Shown: piece by piece, positions 17,073 through 24,714 of the stretch
Position numbering within the stretch: the first letter of the stretch is position 1
Layout: the number at the start of each line of letters is the position of its first letter
Origin: Leeuwenhoekiella parthenopeia
Lineage (GTDB): Bacteria > Bacteroidota > Bacteroidia > Flavobacteriales > Flavobacteriaceae
DNA: 64,000 nt
Assembly: GCF_020782115.1 (NCBI RefSeq)
Contig: NZ_JAJGMW010000005.1
Coordinates: 1-64,000 of the forward strand
Direction of reading: 5' to 3'
Notes under the pieces: model-generated
What the model was told of the DNA's origin: nothing
Databases searched by the model: none
The model's input: the letters and a program-made list of their open reading frames with translations, nothing else
Made by a program: the position numbers and the translations under genes

Positions 17073-18437
17073 CTAACTCACAAACGCACTATAGCCCGTA
17101 ATCGCCCGTCCTACAATAAGCGAATTGATCTCTTTAGTACCCTCATAGCTGTAAATCGCTTCGGCATCTGCCACAAAGCGCGCCACATCATACTCGAGCA
17201 AAATACCGTTACCACCCATTACCTCCCGGGCACGGCTCACCACGTCTCGGGTACGCATCGAGCAGAATACTTTGGCCAAAGACGCGTGCTCATCTGTAAG
17301 CGAACCGCCATCCTGCATTTCGCTAAGGCGGAAACACAAAGTTTGCATCGCGGTAAGATTAGAAACCATCTCGACCAGGTGATTTTGTATCAGCTGAAAA
17401 CTGGCGATAGGACGGCCAAATTGCTCCCGCTTTTTGGTGTATTTCAACGCTGCTTCATAAGCGCCGCGGGCACAACCCACAGCCTGCCACGCCACACTCG
17501 CACGGGTCATCTGTAAAACTTTTGCAGTGTCTTTAAACGAATTTGCATTTTGCAAACGATCGCTTTCGGGCACGCGGCAATCGGTTAGCGTAATCAGTGC
17601 GTTCTGCACGGTGCGCAATGCCATTTTATCTTCCATTTTCTCGGCTTTAAAACCGGGGTTTTCTTTACGCACGATAAAGCCTTTAACCTGACCGCTATCC
17701 AGATCACGCGCCCAGATGATGGTAATATCTGAAAAGGTCGCGTTACCAATCCATTTTTTCTGACCGTTGATCACCCAGGCATCACCGTCTTTTTTACAGG
17801 TAGTACCTAAGCCTCCGGCTGCACCCGATCCTACTTCAGGTTCGGTAAGGCCAAAAGCGCCTATTTTCTCAAATTTCTGCATTTTGGGCAACCAGTATTC
17901 TTTTTGCTCTTCGCTTCCGCAGAGGTAAATCGAACCCATGGCCAGACCGCTGTGCACGCCAAAAAAGGTCGAGATCGACACATCTACACGGGCAAGCTCC
18001 ATCGCCAGAATGCCTTCCATCAGGAAGCTCTGATTGGGACAGCCGTAGCCTTTGTAGGCGATTCCCGCCATATTGAGTTCGGCAAATTTGGGTATGATCT
18101 CGTGTGGAAATTCGGCTCGGTTCCAATATCGGTTTGCGATGGGTTTTACCTCATCTTCCATAAAGTTGCGCATCTTCATCTGCAGTGCGCGCTCTTCCGG
18201 ACTTAACTTTTGTGCCAAATTGTAAAAGTCCCCGTCTATGGGCGGAAGTTTGTGCTGGCCTTTTTTAGCCTGTGAATTCAACATCTTCATCAGACCTTTG
18301 AGCTGGCGATCGTCCAAATTGCCCACGGCGCTCATCACCTGAGATAAATCTACTTTTTGAGAGAGTTTGGCTAAAGCATCTAAATCAATAGATTTCAAAA
18401 GGCCTATGGTATTTTTTACTTTTCCGAATATCGACAT
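17073..18437 (-). CDS. Acyl-CoA dehydrogenase (glutaryl-CoA dehydrogenase-like)
   Basis: A 454-residue FAD enzyme that should oxidise an acyl-CoA at the alpha-beta bond. FAD/substrate motifs: FGLTEPEVGSGAAGGLGT, WVINGQKKWIGNATFSD, REQFGRPIASFQL, and the C-terminal SYEGTKEINSLIVGRAITG. Its Glu432 sits where glutaryl-CoA dehydrogenase and plant ACX4 have the catalytic base. An extra helical N-terminal segment of about 65 residues (VDLSQVMSAVGNLDDRQLKGLMKML) precedes the usual start of the fold. A monocistronic unit, separated by about 70 bases from the FKBP gene. Confidence 0.92.
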   Translation of the reverse strand: MSIFGKVKNTIGLLKSIDLDALAKLSQKVDLSQVMSAVGNLDDRQLKGLMKMLNSQAKKGQHKLPPIDGDFYNLAQKLSPEERALQMKMRNFMEDEVKPIANRYWNRAEFPHEIIPKFAELNMAGIAYKGYGCPNQSFLMEGILAMELARVDVSISTFFGVHSGLAMGSIYLCGSEEQKEYWLPKMQKFEKIGAFGLTEPEVGSGAAGGLGTTCKKDGDAWVINGQKKWIGNATFSDITIIWARDLDSGQVKGFIVRKENPGFKAEKMEDKMALRTVQNALITLTDCRVPESDRLQNANSFKDTAKVLQMTRASVAWQAVGCARGAYEAALKYTKKREQFGRPIASFQLIQNHLVEMVSNLTAMQTLCFRLSEMQDGGSLTDEHASLAKVFCSMRTRDVVSRAREVMGGNGILLEYDVARFVADAEAIYSYEGTKEINSLIVGRAITGYSAFVS

Positions 18438-18831
18438 CGTTTGCGTGTTTTTGTTTTACACCTAAAAATACCAAGCTTTTAAGGCCATAGCACCCAAAAA
18501 ACTGTTAATTACACGGTAAACTATATTCACTGTAACTAGTTGTGCAAGTAAAATATAGTTTCTAAAATTAGTCCTTTACTTTTCTTTGCTTGTCCAAAGA
18601 AAAGTAACAAAAGAAAAGACACTTTTTCTTAGGCATTTTTGCCTTATCAGGCAAAAACCGCAACAAGTCCCCTAAATTTTCTCCAAGGCTTCAAAAATTT
18701 TTAACGGGGACTTCTTGCTATGCTGAAGAAAAAGATCACTAAAGAAGAAAATTTACCCCTTGATTTAAAAAATTTATTGATAATCATAGTACCTACAGGT
18801 AACCTCTTGCATATAAGAAGTATTTAAAACA
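18438..18831. repeat. Intergenic stretch with three inverted repeats
   Basis: 394 bases without a credible ORF. 18577-18606 is a perfect 12-base inverted repeat (TACTTTTCTTTG, six-base loop, CAAAGAAAAGTA). About 18630-18655 holds TTTTTGCC - TTATCA - GGCAAAAA. 18519-18563 has AAACTATATT ... AAATATAGTTT arms. The element at 18512-18549 is related to the repeats of the 22-24 kb island (see findings). Confidence 0.75.
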
Positions 18832-19965
18832 CTATTGATTTTTCACCAGACTCTCATGTATAAAAGCATGTTGGTTTTCGGAAGTTTTGATATGTAGCCA
18901 GTCGTTGGTGCGGCCAAGAACTGTGAGTGTATCGCGGTTGCTTAGTGTGGTTGCCTTTTCAGCTTTAGCCGAAGGTCCCAATCGCAAATTGGCTTTTGAT
19001 GCTTTCACAACAACCTGAACAGGTATTTCTGAAGCGTCTGAAGCCCCGGGAAGCTGAGCTTCCTGAATAAACGGAAACGGGTTGATTGCCCCGCTTCCCC
19101 TTCGGTAAATTCCAAAATGCAGGTGCGGGGGCGTGGTGCGCGCATTACCGGTATTACCTACCAGACCCAGCGTATCGCCGATTTTTACGCGTTGTCCCGT
19201 TCTGGCAATAATACTGTCCAGGTGCGCATAATACAAACTGCTTCCAAACAGACCATCGCGCAGCCAAACCTGCTTACCGCCCAGGCCGCGGTTACCGGTG
19301 CTACTTACATAGCCATCTACACCGGCCAGCACGGGTGTACCACGGCTTGCGAAGATATCTACACCTTCGTGACTGCGCCTGCCGCCATCACGCGCCGCTC
19401 CCCAAAAGCTTTGCACTGCTTTTGACGACAAGCCCGCCACCGGAAAAGCATAAGCCGGACTGCTGCTAAACCGCATCGAAAATTTGCCCTTCGCTCCCAG
19501 CTGTGGTTGCAGTACCAGTTTGTAGTTTCCGGCTTTTTTAGGCGAAAAGCTTAGGGATTTGCTTTCATAATCGGCTTGCTCCAGCAATATAAAGGGTGAG
19601 ATGCTATCTGAAGTTTTTTCGTAGAGATCTATAAAAACCAACGGATTCAGCGTGTCGGTAAGTACTTCAAAATGATAGTTGCGGCCCAGCTCCAGTTCAA
19701 GATTATACGCGTAAACGGGCAGACTTTGGGTGCTGAAAATACCCTGCTCGGCATAGGGCAGATCAACCGCCAGACTGTCTTGCAAGGCCGCGCTAAAAGC
19801 CCGGTTCCAGTTTAGATAGGGCAGCGAATCGTTATCAAAATTGCGCGCATACACTTCACGGGCTGTGGGCTGGGTGATCACGTCTGTCACGCGGGTGAGT
19901 TTGCTGCAACCGTTGGTAAACAACACGGCAAGCAGCATCAATAAGGCAATCGGGTAGTTTCTCAT
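18832..19965 (-). CDS. M23-family peptidase lipoprotein with SH3 domain
   Basis: A 377-residue envelope lipoprotein (lipobox FTNGC, Cys20) with a lysostaphin/LytM-type peptidase domain at about residues 180-300. The zinc ligands are visible: H199 and D203 in RRSHEGVDIF, and H281/H283 in PPHLHFG. An SH3b-like domain occupies the C-terminus (ASKANLRLGPSAKAEKATTL, then LTVLGRTNDWLHIKT). All metal ligands are kept, so an active peptidoglycan cross-link hydrolase is likely. The N-terminal region (about 30-150) resembles a pre-peptidase beta domain. Confidence 0.93.
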   Translation of the reverse strand: MRNYPIALLMLLAVLFTNGCSKLTRVTDVITQPTAREVYARNFDNDSLPYLNWNRAFSAALQDSLAVDLPYAEQGIFSTQSLPVYAYNLELELGRNYHFEVLTDTLNPLVFIDLYEKTSDSISPFILLEQADYESKSLSFSPKKAGNYKLVLQPQLGAKGKFSMRFSSSPAYAFPVAGLSSKAVQSFWGAARDGGRRSHEGVDIFASRGTPVLAGVDGYVSSTGNRGLGGKQVWLRDGLFGSSLYYAHLDSIIARTGQRVKIGDTLGLVGNTGNARTTPPHLHFGIYRRGSGAINPFPFIQEAQLPGASDASEIPVQVVVKASKANLRLGPSAKAEKATTLSNRDTLTVLGRTNDWLHIKTSENQHAFIHESLVKNQ

Positions 19966-20004
19966 AGCACCTCTGAAAGTGCAGAAACTATGCCAACAAA
20001 CCTG

Positions 20005-21081
20005 CTAAAACAGCGACAACTGCCCCGGCCGGTATTTTTCAAAAAGGCTGCAATCAAGCGGATCGATCCCGCGGCCTTTTAAATACTTTTTGCGGCCCAG
20101 TTCTACCTGAGCTTTGATTTGAGTGGCAAACTCACCGCTGCCGCGCATTCTGCGGCCAAACTGCGAATCGTTAAGATTACCCTCGTGGCAGGCGGCAATC
20201 TGGTTGAGCACCTTATCTGCCCTATCGGGCATTGCGGTCTTCAACCAGTCTTCAAAAATTCCGCCTATGGCGCCATTTAAACGCACCACTGTGTAGCCCA
20301 CCGATCGGGCTCCGTGATCTGCCGCAGCTTTAATAAGCGGCAACACCTCGTGACTGTTGATACCCGGAATGATGGGTGCCGTCATCACATTAACCGGCAC
20401 GCCGGCTTCCGAAAGTTTTTTAACCGTCTCCAGGCGTTTTTTAATGCTGGCGGTGCGCGGCTCGAGCAGGCGGCGGGTCTTTTCTTCAAGCGAGGTGATA
20501 GACATATTCACCTGAATCAAATTGCATTTGGCCAACTCCCTGATGATATCAAGATCGCGCTGTATAAGCGCATTTTTGGTGATGATACCCACGGGATGCC
20601 GGTATTTGTAGAAGGTTTCGAGCAGGCGGCGGGTGATTTGAAACTCCTTTTCGGCGGGCTGATAACAGTCTGTATTCCCCGAAAGCACAATGGGTGCGGC
20701 TTTGTAACTTTTTCGCATAAAATAGGCTTCGAGCAGTTGTACCGCATTACGTTTTACCAGAATGCGGCTTTCAAAATCGAGCCCTGCGTCGTAACCCCAG
20801 TATTCGTGCGAATTGCGGGCATAGCAGTACACACAACCATGCTCACAACCCTGATAGGGATTGAGCGAAAAACCCATCCCCACATCTGGACTTTCTACCT
20901 TGTTGACAATGCTTTTAGGGAAGGTGTCTATAAACAGCGTTTTGAGATTTTGGGGCTCATCGCCTTCCTGCGCGCAGTAATTGAGGAAGTCGGCACGGGT
21001 CTCATGCTGATGCTTATCAAACCTGTTGGCAATATTTTTTTGCGCGCCACGCCCCTTTGAATGTTCTCCTTCGGCCTGCAT
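20005..21081 (-). CDS. PA0069-family radical SAM protein
   Basis: 358 residues with the radical SAM cluster CxxxCxxC at C79, C83, C86 (GCEHGCVYCYARN). It belongs to the SplB-like group called PA0069 (KSIVNKVESPDVGMGFSLNPYQG; NTDCYQPAEKEFQITRRLLE; VNVMTAPIIPGINSHE; GYTVVRLNGAIGGIFEDWL). These proteins are widespread but their reaction is not established; similarity to spore photoproduct lyase suggests a nucleic-acid substrate, which is inference. No operon partner. Confidence 0.92.
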   Translation of the reverse strand: MQAEGEHSKGRGAQKNIANRFDKHQHETRADFLNYCAQEGDEPQNLKTLFIDTFPKSIVNKVESPDVGMGFSLNPYQGCEHGCVYCYARNSHEYWGYDAGLDFESRILVKRNAVQLLEAYFMRKSYKAAPIVLSGNTDCYQPAEKEFQITRRLLETFYKYRHPVGIITKNALIQRDLDIIRELAKCNLIQVNMSITSLEEKTRRLLEPRTASIKKRLETVKKLSEAGVPVNVMTAPIIPGINSHEVLPLIKAAADHGARSVGYTVVRLNGAIGGIFEDWLKTAMPDRADKVLNQIAACHEGNLNDSQFGRRMRGSGEFATQIKAQVELGRKKYLKGRGIDPLDCSLFEKYRPGQLSLF

Positions 21082-21210
21082 ATATTTGGATTTATTACAA
21101 ATATATGGAATATTTCCTATTTTGTTTTTGGCGAAATGTTTTCTTTTATTTTATTTCACATTGCAAAAACAGATCTTGCTTTAAATCAAAGTTATGCCGC
21201 CTAGATCGAT

Positions 21211-22230
21211 CTATTTAAATCCATATCTTAGCTTAAGATCCTCAAACTTCTTATTCTTTTTGTCACTTCCAAATCCCACGTTTATATTTTGAATATTCTT
21301 ATTTCTTAAAACAGGAAGAAAATCTTCAGGCTGTAGATGACCACAATTGACAAAACTAAATTCCTTAAGACTCTCTGCAAATTCCAAACTTTCAAGGTGT
21401 TTTAATCCTTTCAAATTTTCAATATCAATTAGTTCTAATTGATTATTGTAGCTCAATTCAGGAAATGTTTCAACATTTGGCAAATTGGTCAATATGAGAT
21501 TTTTAAGATTTCTTAGTCCTGAAATAAATTCAAGGCTCTTTAGCTTTCTCACCTGTAAAATATCGAGGTGTGTAAGCGATTTTAGTTGAGTTAAAGCGCC
21601 AAGATTTTTAATCTGAGAAAAACTAAGTTTTACAGATTTCAATTTATCCAACTGTAAAATGAAATCCAGATTTTCAAGATTAACAGAAAGATGAAGTTTT
21701 TTTAAAGCAGATAATTTTGAAACTTGATCAATCCCCCGCTTGTGCCCCCAAACAGATAAATTTTCCAGATTTTGAAATCTTGATATACTGGATATATCAA
21801 TTTTTTTTGTTTTTGTAGATCCTAAAATCAGTGAAATAAGATTTAGATTAACCTTGTTTAAAAAATCAAAATTTTCAAACTTGTAAGAGTTAATAGAAAG
21901 TGATTTAAGGGCTCCCAAATTTCCTATAGAATCGATATTCAGGCAGTCCATATAACCACCAACTCCAAAAGTCTTAAGATTGGGAAATAACTCTAAAAAA
22001 GATAAATCCCAGGGTTTGTTATGATTTGAATAAATATATAATTCTAGATCAGGATTTTTAGGAAATAGTATATCTCTAAAATTAATCCAGACATTCACAT
22101 CAGTCACAGGCTCACTAAATTGGATGCTATTTAGATTTGAATGTTTGCTTAATTTCTTAAGTGTATTTTTATCAATATCAGGACTTAACAGAAACTGCCC
22201 AGATTTTTTATCGATTATTTCAAATTTCAT
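21211..22230 (-). CDS. Leucine-rich-repeat protein, hypothetical
   Basis: 339 residues made almost wholly of irregular LRRs of about 22-23 residues (L..L.L......+..L..L..L..L.+..) from about residue 50 to 320, for example LKSLSINSYKFENFDFL, LKKLHLSVNLENLDFIL and LKNLILTNLPNVETFP. No signal peptide, transmembrane helix or enzyme domain, so it is probably a cytoplasmic binding protein. The gene is clearly more AT-rich than its neighbours, as are the next two genes, consistent with recent acquisition. Function unknown. Confidence 0.8.
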   Translation of the reverse strand: MKFEIIDKKSGQFLLSPDIDKNTLKKLSKHSNLNSIQFSEPVTDVNVWINFRDILFPKNPDLELYIYSNHNKPWDLSFLELFPNLKTFGVGGYMDCLNIDSIGNLGALKSLSINSYKFENFDFLNKVNLNLISLILGSTKTKKIDISSISRFQNLENLSVWGHKRGIDQVSKLSALKKLHLSVNLENLDFILQLDKLKSVKLSFSQIKNLGALTQLKSLTHLDILQVRKLKSLEFISGLRNLKNLILTNLPNVETFPELSYNNQLELIDIENLKGLKHLESLEFAESLKEFSFVNCGHLQPEDFLPVLRNKNIQNINVGFGSDKKNKKFEDLKLRYGFK

Positions 22231-22323
22231 TGATTGGTTGATACAGGCAATTAATCCTCCATTAAGTTAATGTTGTTATATTGAATCTCGAAGCCTCGGG
22301 ACGCCGTAATTGCGGTTGCGCTT

Positions 22324-22333
22324 TGTTGTAGCA
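22324..22333. repeat. GTTGTAGCAC, left flank of the WG-repeat gene
   Basis: This decamer lies just after the stop of the WG-repeat gene. Its exact inverse, GTGCTACAAC, lies at 22864-22873 just before that gene's start, so the gene is bracketed by a 10-base inverted repeat. Confidence 0.7.
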
Positions 22334-22335
22334 CG

Positions 22336-22860
22336 CTATTTTTTAGCACGTTTTCCATTTTTTGTAATCTGATACCAATTTTCGCTTTTCCACATTGAGT
22401 GTTCTCCAACTTTTATCGTTTCGCAATTGTCCGAAACCTCTGCAAAATCTCCCTTAAATGGATAAGCACATTCAAAATTCGGTTCGATTATAACTTTTCC
22501 TTGTGGATTTGCGTATCCAATTTTTCCATTTTTTATTATACGAAAAGGTCCGCTTTCCACATAGTCAGGTCCGTTGTCATATCTAAAGACTTGAAATAAT
22601 TCAGTTCCATTTTTGTCAATCCCTAGTATTTTCCCAGTTTTATTTTCGATTACCATCCCAAAATCTCGGATTGTGTCAGTATAGCAATAGTAATATTTTC
22701 CAATCGGAATTATCGTATCTCCTTTTGAATTCAGATAGCCAGAAGGAACTCCGATTTCGTCAAATTCTCCTTCGTGGAATTTAATCAAATAGTTATCTTC
22801 TTTCGAGCTACAAGCTGAAATTAAAAACGTGATTATTATTCCGGAGATGAGCTTTTTCAT
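22336..22860 (-). CDS. WG-repeat lipoprotein
   Basis: 174 residues with a lipoprotein signal (FLISAC, then SSKEDNYL). The body contains WG/KWG-type beta repeats, in which a turn such as NGKIGYANPQGKVIIEP is followed by an aromatic-rich strand (NFECAYPFKGDFAEV); an earlier degenerate unit is NKTGKILGIDKNGTELFQV. WG proteins are widespread in Bacteroidota accessory DNA and their role is unknown. AT-rich. A TATATTTG promoter element lies 28-35 bases upstream inside repeat A. Confidence 0.8.
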   Translation of the reverse strand: MKKLISGIIITFLISACSSKEDNYLIKFHEGEFDEIGVPSGYLNSKGDTIIPIGKYYYCYTDTIRDFGMVIENKTGKILGIDKNGTELFQVFRYDNGPDYVESGPFRIIKNGKIGYANPQGKVIIEPNFECAYPFKGDFAEVSDNCETIKVGEHSMWKSENWYQITKNGKRAKK

Positions 22861-22887
22861 AATGTGCTACAACTAGTTTTATCAAAA

Positions 22888-22895
22888 CAAATATA
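22888..22895 (-). promoter_or_regulatory. -7 element TATATTTG of the WG-repeat gene
   Basis: Exact TAnnTTTG match on the minus strand, 28 bases before the ATG at 22860. Confidence 0.6.
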
Positions 22896-22968
22896 GCCGT
22901 TTACCACTGTGTTTTACGGAAATCACTACTTTTAAATACTGATTATCAAGTCCTGACTTGTTTAAAAC

Positions 22969-22993
22969 AAAAAAACCGCTCGTAAGCGGTTTA
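22969..22993 (-). terminator. Terminator downstream of the secreted hypothetical gene
   Basis: Minus-strand AAACCGCT - TACG - AGCGGTTT stem followed by a T run, at the end of repeat A. Confidence 0.8.
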
Positions 22994-23100
22994 TAGAATT
23001 GTTTTGGAATAAAGGCTTAAACTATTTTTACCCTTTAAAATTGGTTCTTGGGTAAATGAAAGGCGTTTCGGTTATTTGATTTGTTCGCGGCACTACGATT

Positions 23101-23745
23101 TCAATTTTTATAAGCTACAATTACTTCTCCGCAATTTGAATGGGTCATAACTCTCACTGAATTGACATGATCGTATTCCCTTTCTTTTATCCAAGTTCCA
23201 TTTTCGTTTCTATAAAGTCCTGTAAACTCAATTCCTTTACATTTTTTCTGTTTTAATATTGAAACTTTTGCGTAGGAACCATCATCTGAAAAAACAGGCT
23301 TCGAAATTGAGTAAAATATCTGTTCCTCAATATGTTTTTCTTCGTCTTCTTTCCAAGCCTCAACCACTTCTTTCCATATTCTCTTTTTATTCCAGTACCA
23401 TCGTTTTTTTAAGTGAAGAGTTTTTGGCTTTTTATTTTTTAAAATAGAATCATATTCAGCATCGGGAATGTTGTATTTGTAAAAATATACATCCTTTATA
23501 GTCTCGGGGCCTGAGATAAACTCTCCCTCAGATAAGTATCTTACATTCTCTAAATCAAAATTTCTCCAATCTACAGGCTGTTGATCTGAACCTTGTGTAA
23601 GGCTTTTAGAAACAAGACAATAATATTCAAAATTGTTAGGAACTTCTAGTTTAATTACCTGATTGATGAGCTGCTCTATTTCCGCTTTTTGCCCAAATAG
23701 ATTCAAGGACAAAAAAAATGATATGAAAAAAAATAAGTATTTCAT
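23101..23745 (-). CDS. Secreted hypothetical protein
   Basis: 214 residues with a strong signal peptide (hydrophobic MKYLFFFISFFLSLNLFGQ) and no transmembrane segment after it. The middle is lysine/tryptophan/glutamate-rich (RWYWNKKRIWKEVVEAWKEDEEKHIEEQIFYSISKPVFS region); the C-terminal part reads like a beta-rich lipocalin- or NTF2-sized domain (YAKVSILKQKKCKGIEFTGLYR, GTWIKER). I do not recognise the family. The gene is AT-rich and is flanked by island repeats A and B. Confidence 0.75.
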   Translation of the reverse strand: MKYLFFFISFFLSLNLFGQKAEIEQLINQVIKLEVPNNFEYYCLVSKSLTQGSDQQPVDWRNFDLENVRYLSEGEFISGPETIKDVYFYKYNIPDAEYDSILKNKKPKTLHLKKRWYWNKKRIWKEVVEAWKEDEEKHIEEQIFYSISKPVFSDDGSYAKVSILKQKKCKGIEFTGLYRNENGTWIKEREYDHVNSVRVMTHSNCGEVIVAYKN

Positions 23746-23762
23746 GAATTGGCTCCTCTAAA

Positions 23763-23770
23763 CAAATATA
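23763..23770 (-). promoter_or_regulatory. -7 element TATATTTG of the secreted hypothetical gene
   Basis: Exact TAnnTTTG match on the minus strand, 18 bases before the ATG at 23745. Confidence 0.6.
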
Positions 23771-23845
23771 ATTGTTTAAAATACTATTTACGGAAATCAC
23801 TATTTTTTATTACTGATTATCAGAGCCTGATATAAATTTAAACAC

Positions 23846-23870
23846 AAAAACCGCTTAATAGCGGTTTTTT
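23846..23870 (-). terminator. Terminator downstream of the crotonase gene
   Basis: Minus-strand AAAACCGCT - ATT - AAGCGGTTTTT stem-loop with T run, about 50 bases after the crotonase stop. Confidence 0.8.
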
Positions 23871-23920
23871 AAATTATAGGTCTTCGACTCCCGACGTTTC
23901 GGGACAGACTGACATAGCCT

Positions 23921-24703
23921 TTACTTCCCCGGAAATTCCGCTTTGCGCTTTTCTAAAAAGGCGCTGGTACCTTCTTTAAAATCTTCGGTACCAAAGGAGG
24001 CGCCAAAACCTTCAATCTCGGCTTCGTAGCCATTTACGCCGTTTTTAAAACCGGCATTTACAGCCTGTATCGCGGTTGCAATGGCAACGCTGGAGTTGTC
24101 TAGGATTTTTGAAGCGATTTTTTCGGCAAGTGCCATCAACTCTTCCTGCGTGGTCACGTGATTGACGAGGCCGTATTGCAGAGCCTGGTCTGCATTAATC
24201 ATACTCGCGGTCATGATCATTTCAAAAGCACGGCCCTTGCCTACCAGTTGCGGCAAGCGCTGGGTGCCGCCGTAACCGGGAATGAGTCCCAGAGAGGTTT
24301 CGGGCAATCCCATACGGGCATTGTCGCTCGCGATGCGTATATGACATGCCATCGCCAGCTCAAGACCGCCGCCCAGCGCAAAGCCGTTGATCGCTGCAAT
24401 TACCGGAGTGCTCAGGTTTTCGATAAAATCAAAAAGGAGTTTTTGTCCCTTTCGCGCCAGCATCGCCCCTTCTTCCTCTTCAAAATCAGAGAACTCGCTG
24501 ATGTCTGCCCCGGCCACAAAGGCCTTCTCCCCGCTTCCGGTGAGGATGATGACGCCTATGTTTGCATCGGCATCGGCTTCCGCAAACGCGTCATGAAGCT
24601 CCTGAATGGTTTCTTTATTGAGGGCGTTTAATTTTTTAGGTCGGTTTATGGTGATGATCGCCAGTTGATCATCCACTTCATAAATGAGATTTTCAAAATT
24701 CAT
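23921..24703 (-). CDS. Enoyl-CoA hydratase (crotonase family)
   Basis: A 260-residue crotonase. The oxyanion-hole segments are FVAGADISEF (about 63-72) and NGFALGGGLELAMA. Both hydratase glutamates are present (GGGLELA and GLPETSLGLIPGYGGTQRLPQLVG), which supports a true short-chain enoyl-CoA hydratase rather than an isomerase only. It would hydrate trans-2-enoyl-CoA to 3-hydroxyacyl-CoA in beta-oxidation or a related route. Follows the histidine kinase gene after 11 bases. Confidence 0.93.
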   Translation of the reverse strand: MNFENLIYEVDDQLAIITINRPKKLNALNKETIQELHDAFAEADADANIGVIILTGSGEKAFVAGADISEFSDFEEEEGAMLARKGQKLLFDFIENLSTPVIAAINGFALGGGLELAMACHIRIASDNARMGLPETSLGLIPGYGGTQRLPQLVGKGRAFEMIMTASMINADQALQYGLVNHVTTQEELMALAEKIASKILDNSSVAIATAIQAVNAGFKNGVNGYEAEIEGFGASFGTEDFKEGTSAFLEKRKAEFPGK

Positions 24704-24714
24704 AGGATGCGTTT

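Larger units (their letters stand above)
22885..22993 (-). repeat. Island repeat A (terminator plus promoter unit)
   Basis: About 109 bases that align with repeat B (23760-23870). Shared blocks, read on the plus strand: AAACAAATATA, TTTACGGAAATCACTA, TACTGATTATCA, CCTGA and an AAACCGCT/AGCGGTTT stem. On the minus strand it first supplies a terminator for the upstream secreted hypothetical gene and then a TATATTTG promoter for the WG gene. Confidence 0.85.
23760..23870 (-). repeat. Island repeat B (terminator plus promoter unit)
   Basis: About 111 bases, paired with repeat A. On the minus strand it carries the terminator of the crotonase gene and a TATATTTG promoter for the secreted hypothetical gene. 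Confidence 0.85.

Noticed and set aside
20314-21060. 248-codon ORF antisense to the radical SAM gene
   Set aside because: Long but fully opposite a gene with clear CxxxCxxC and family motifs; no domain or signal recognisable.
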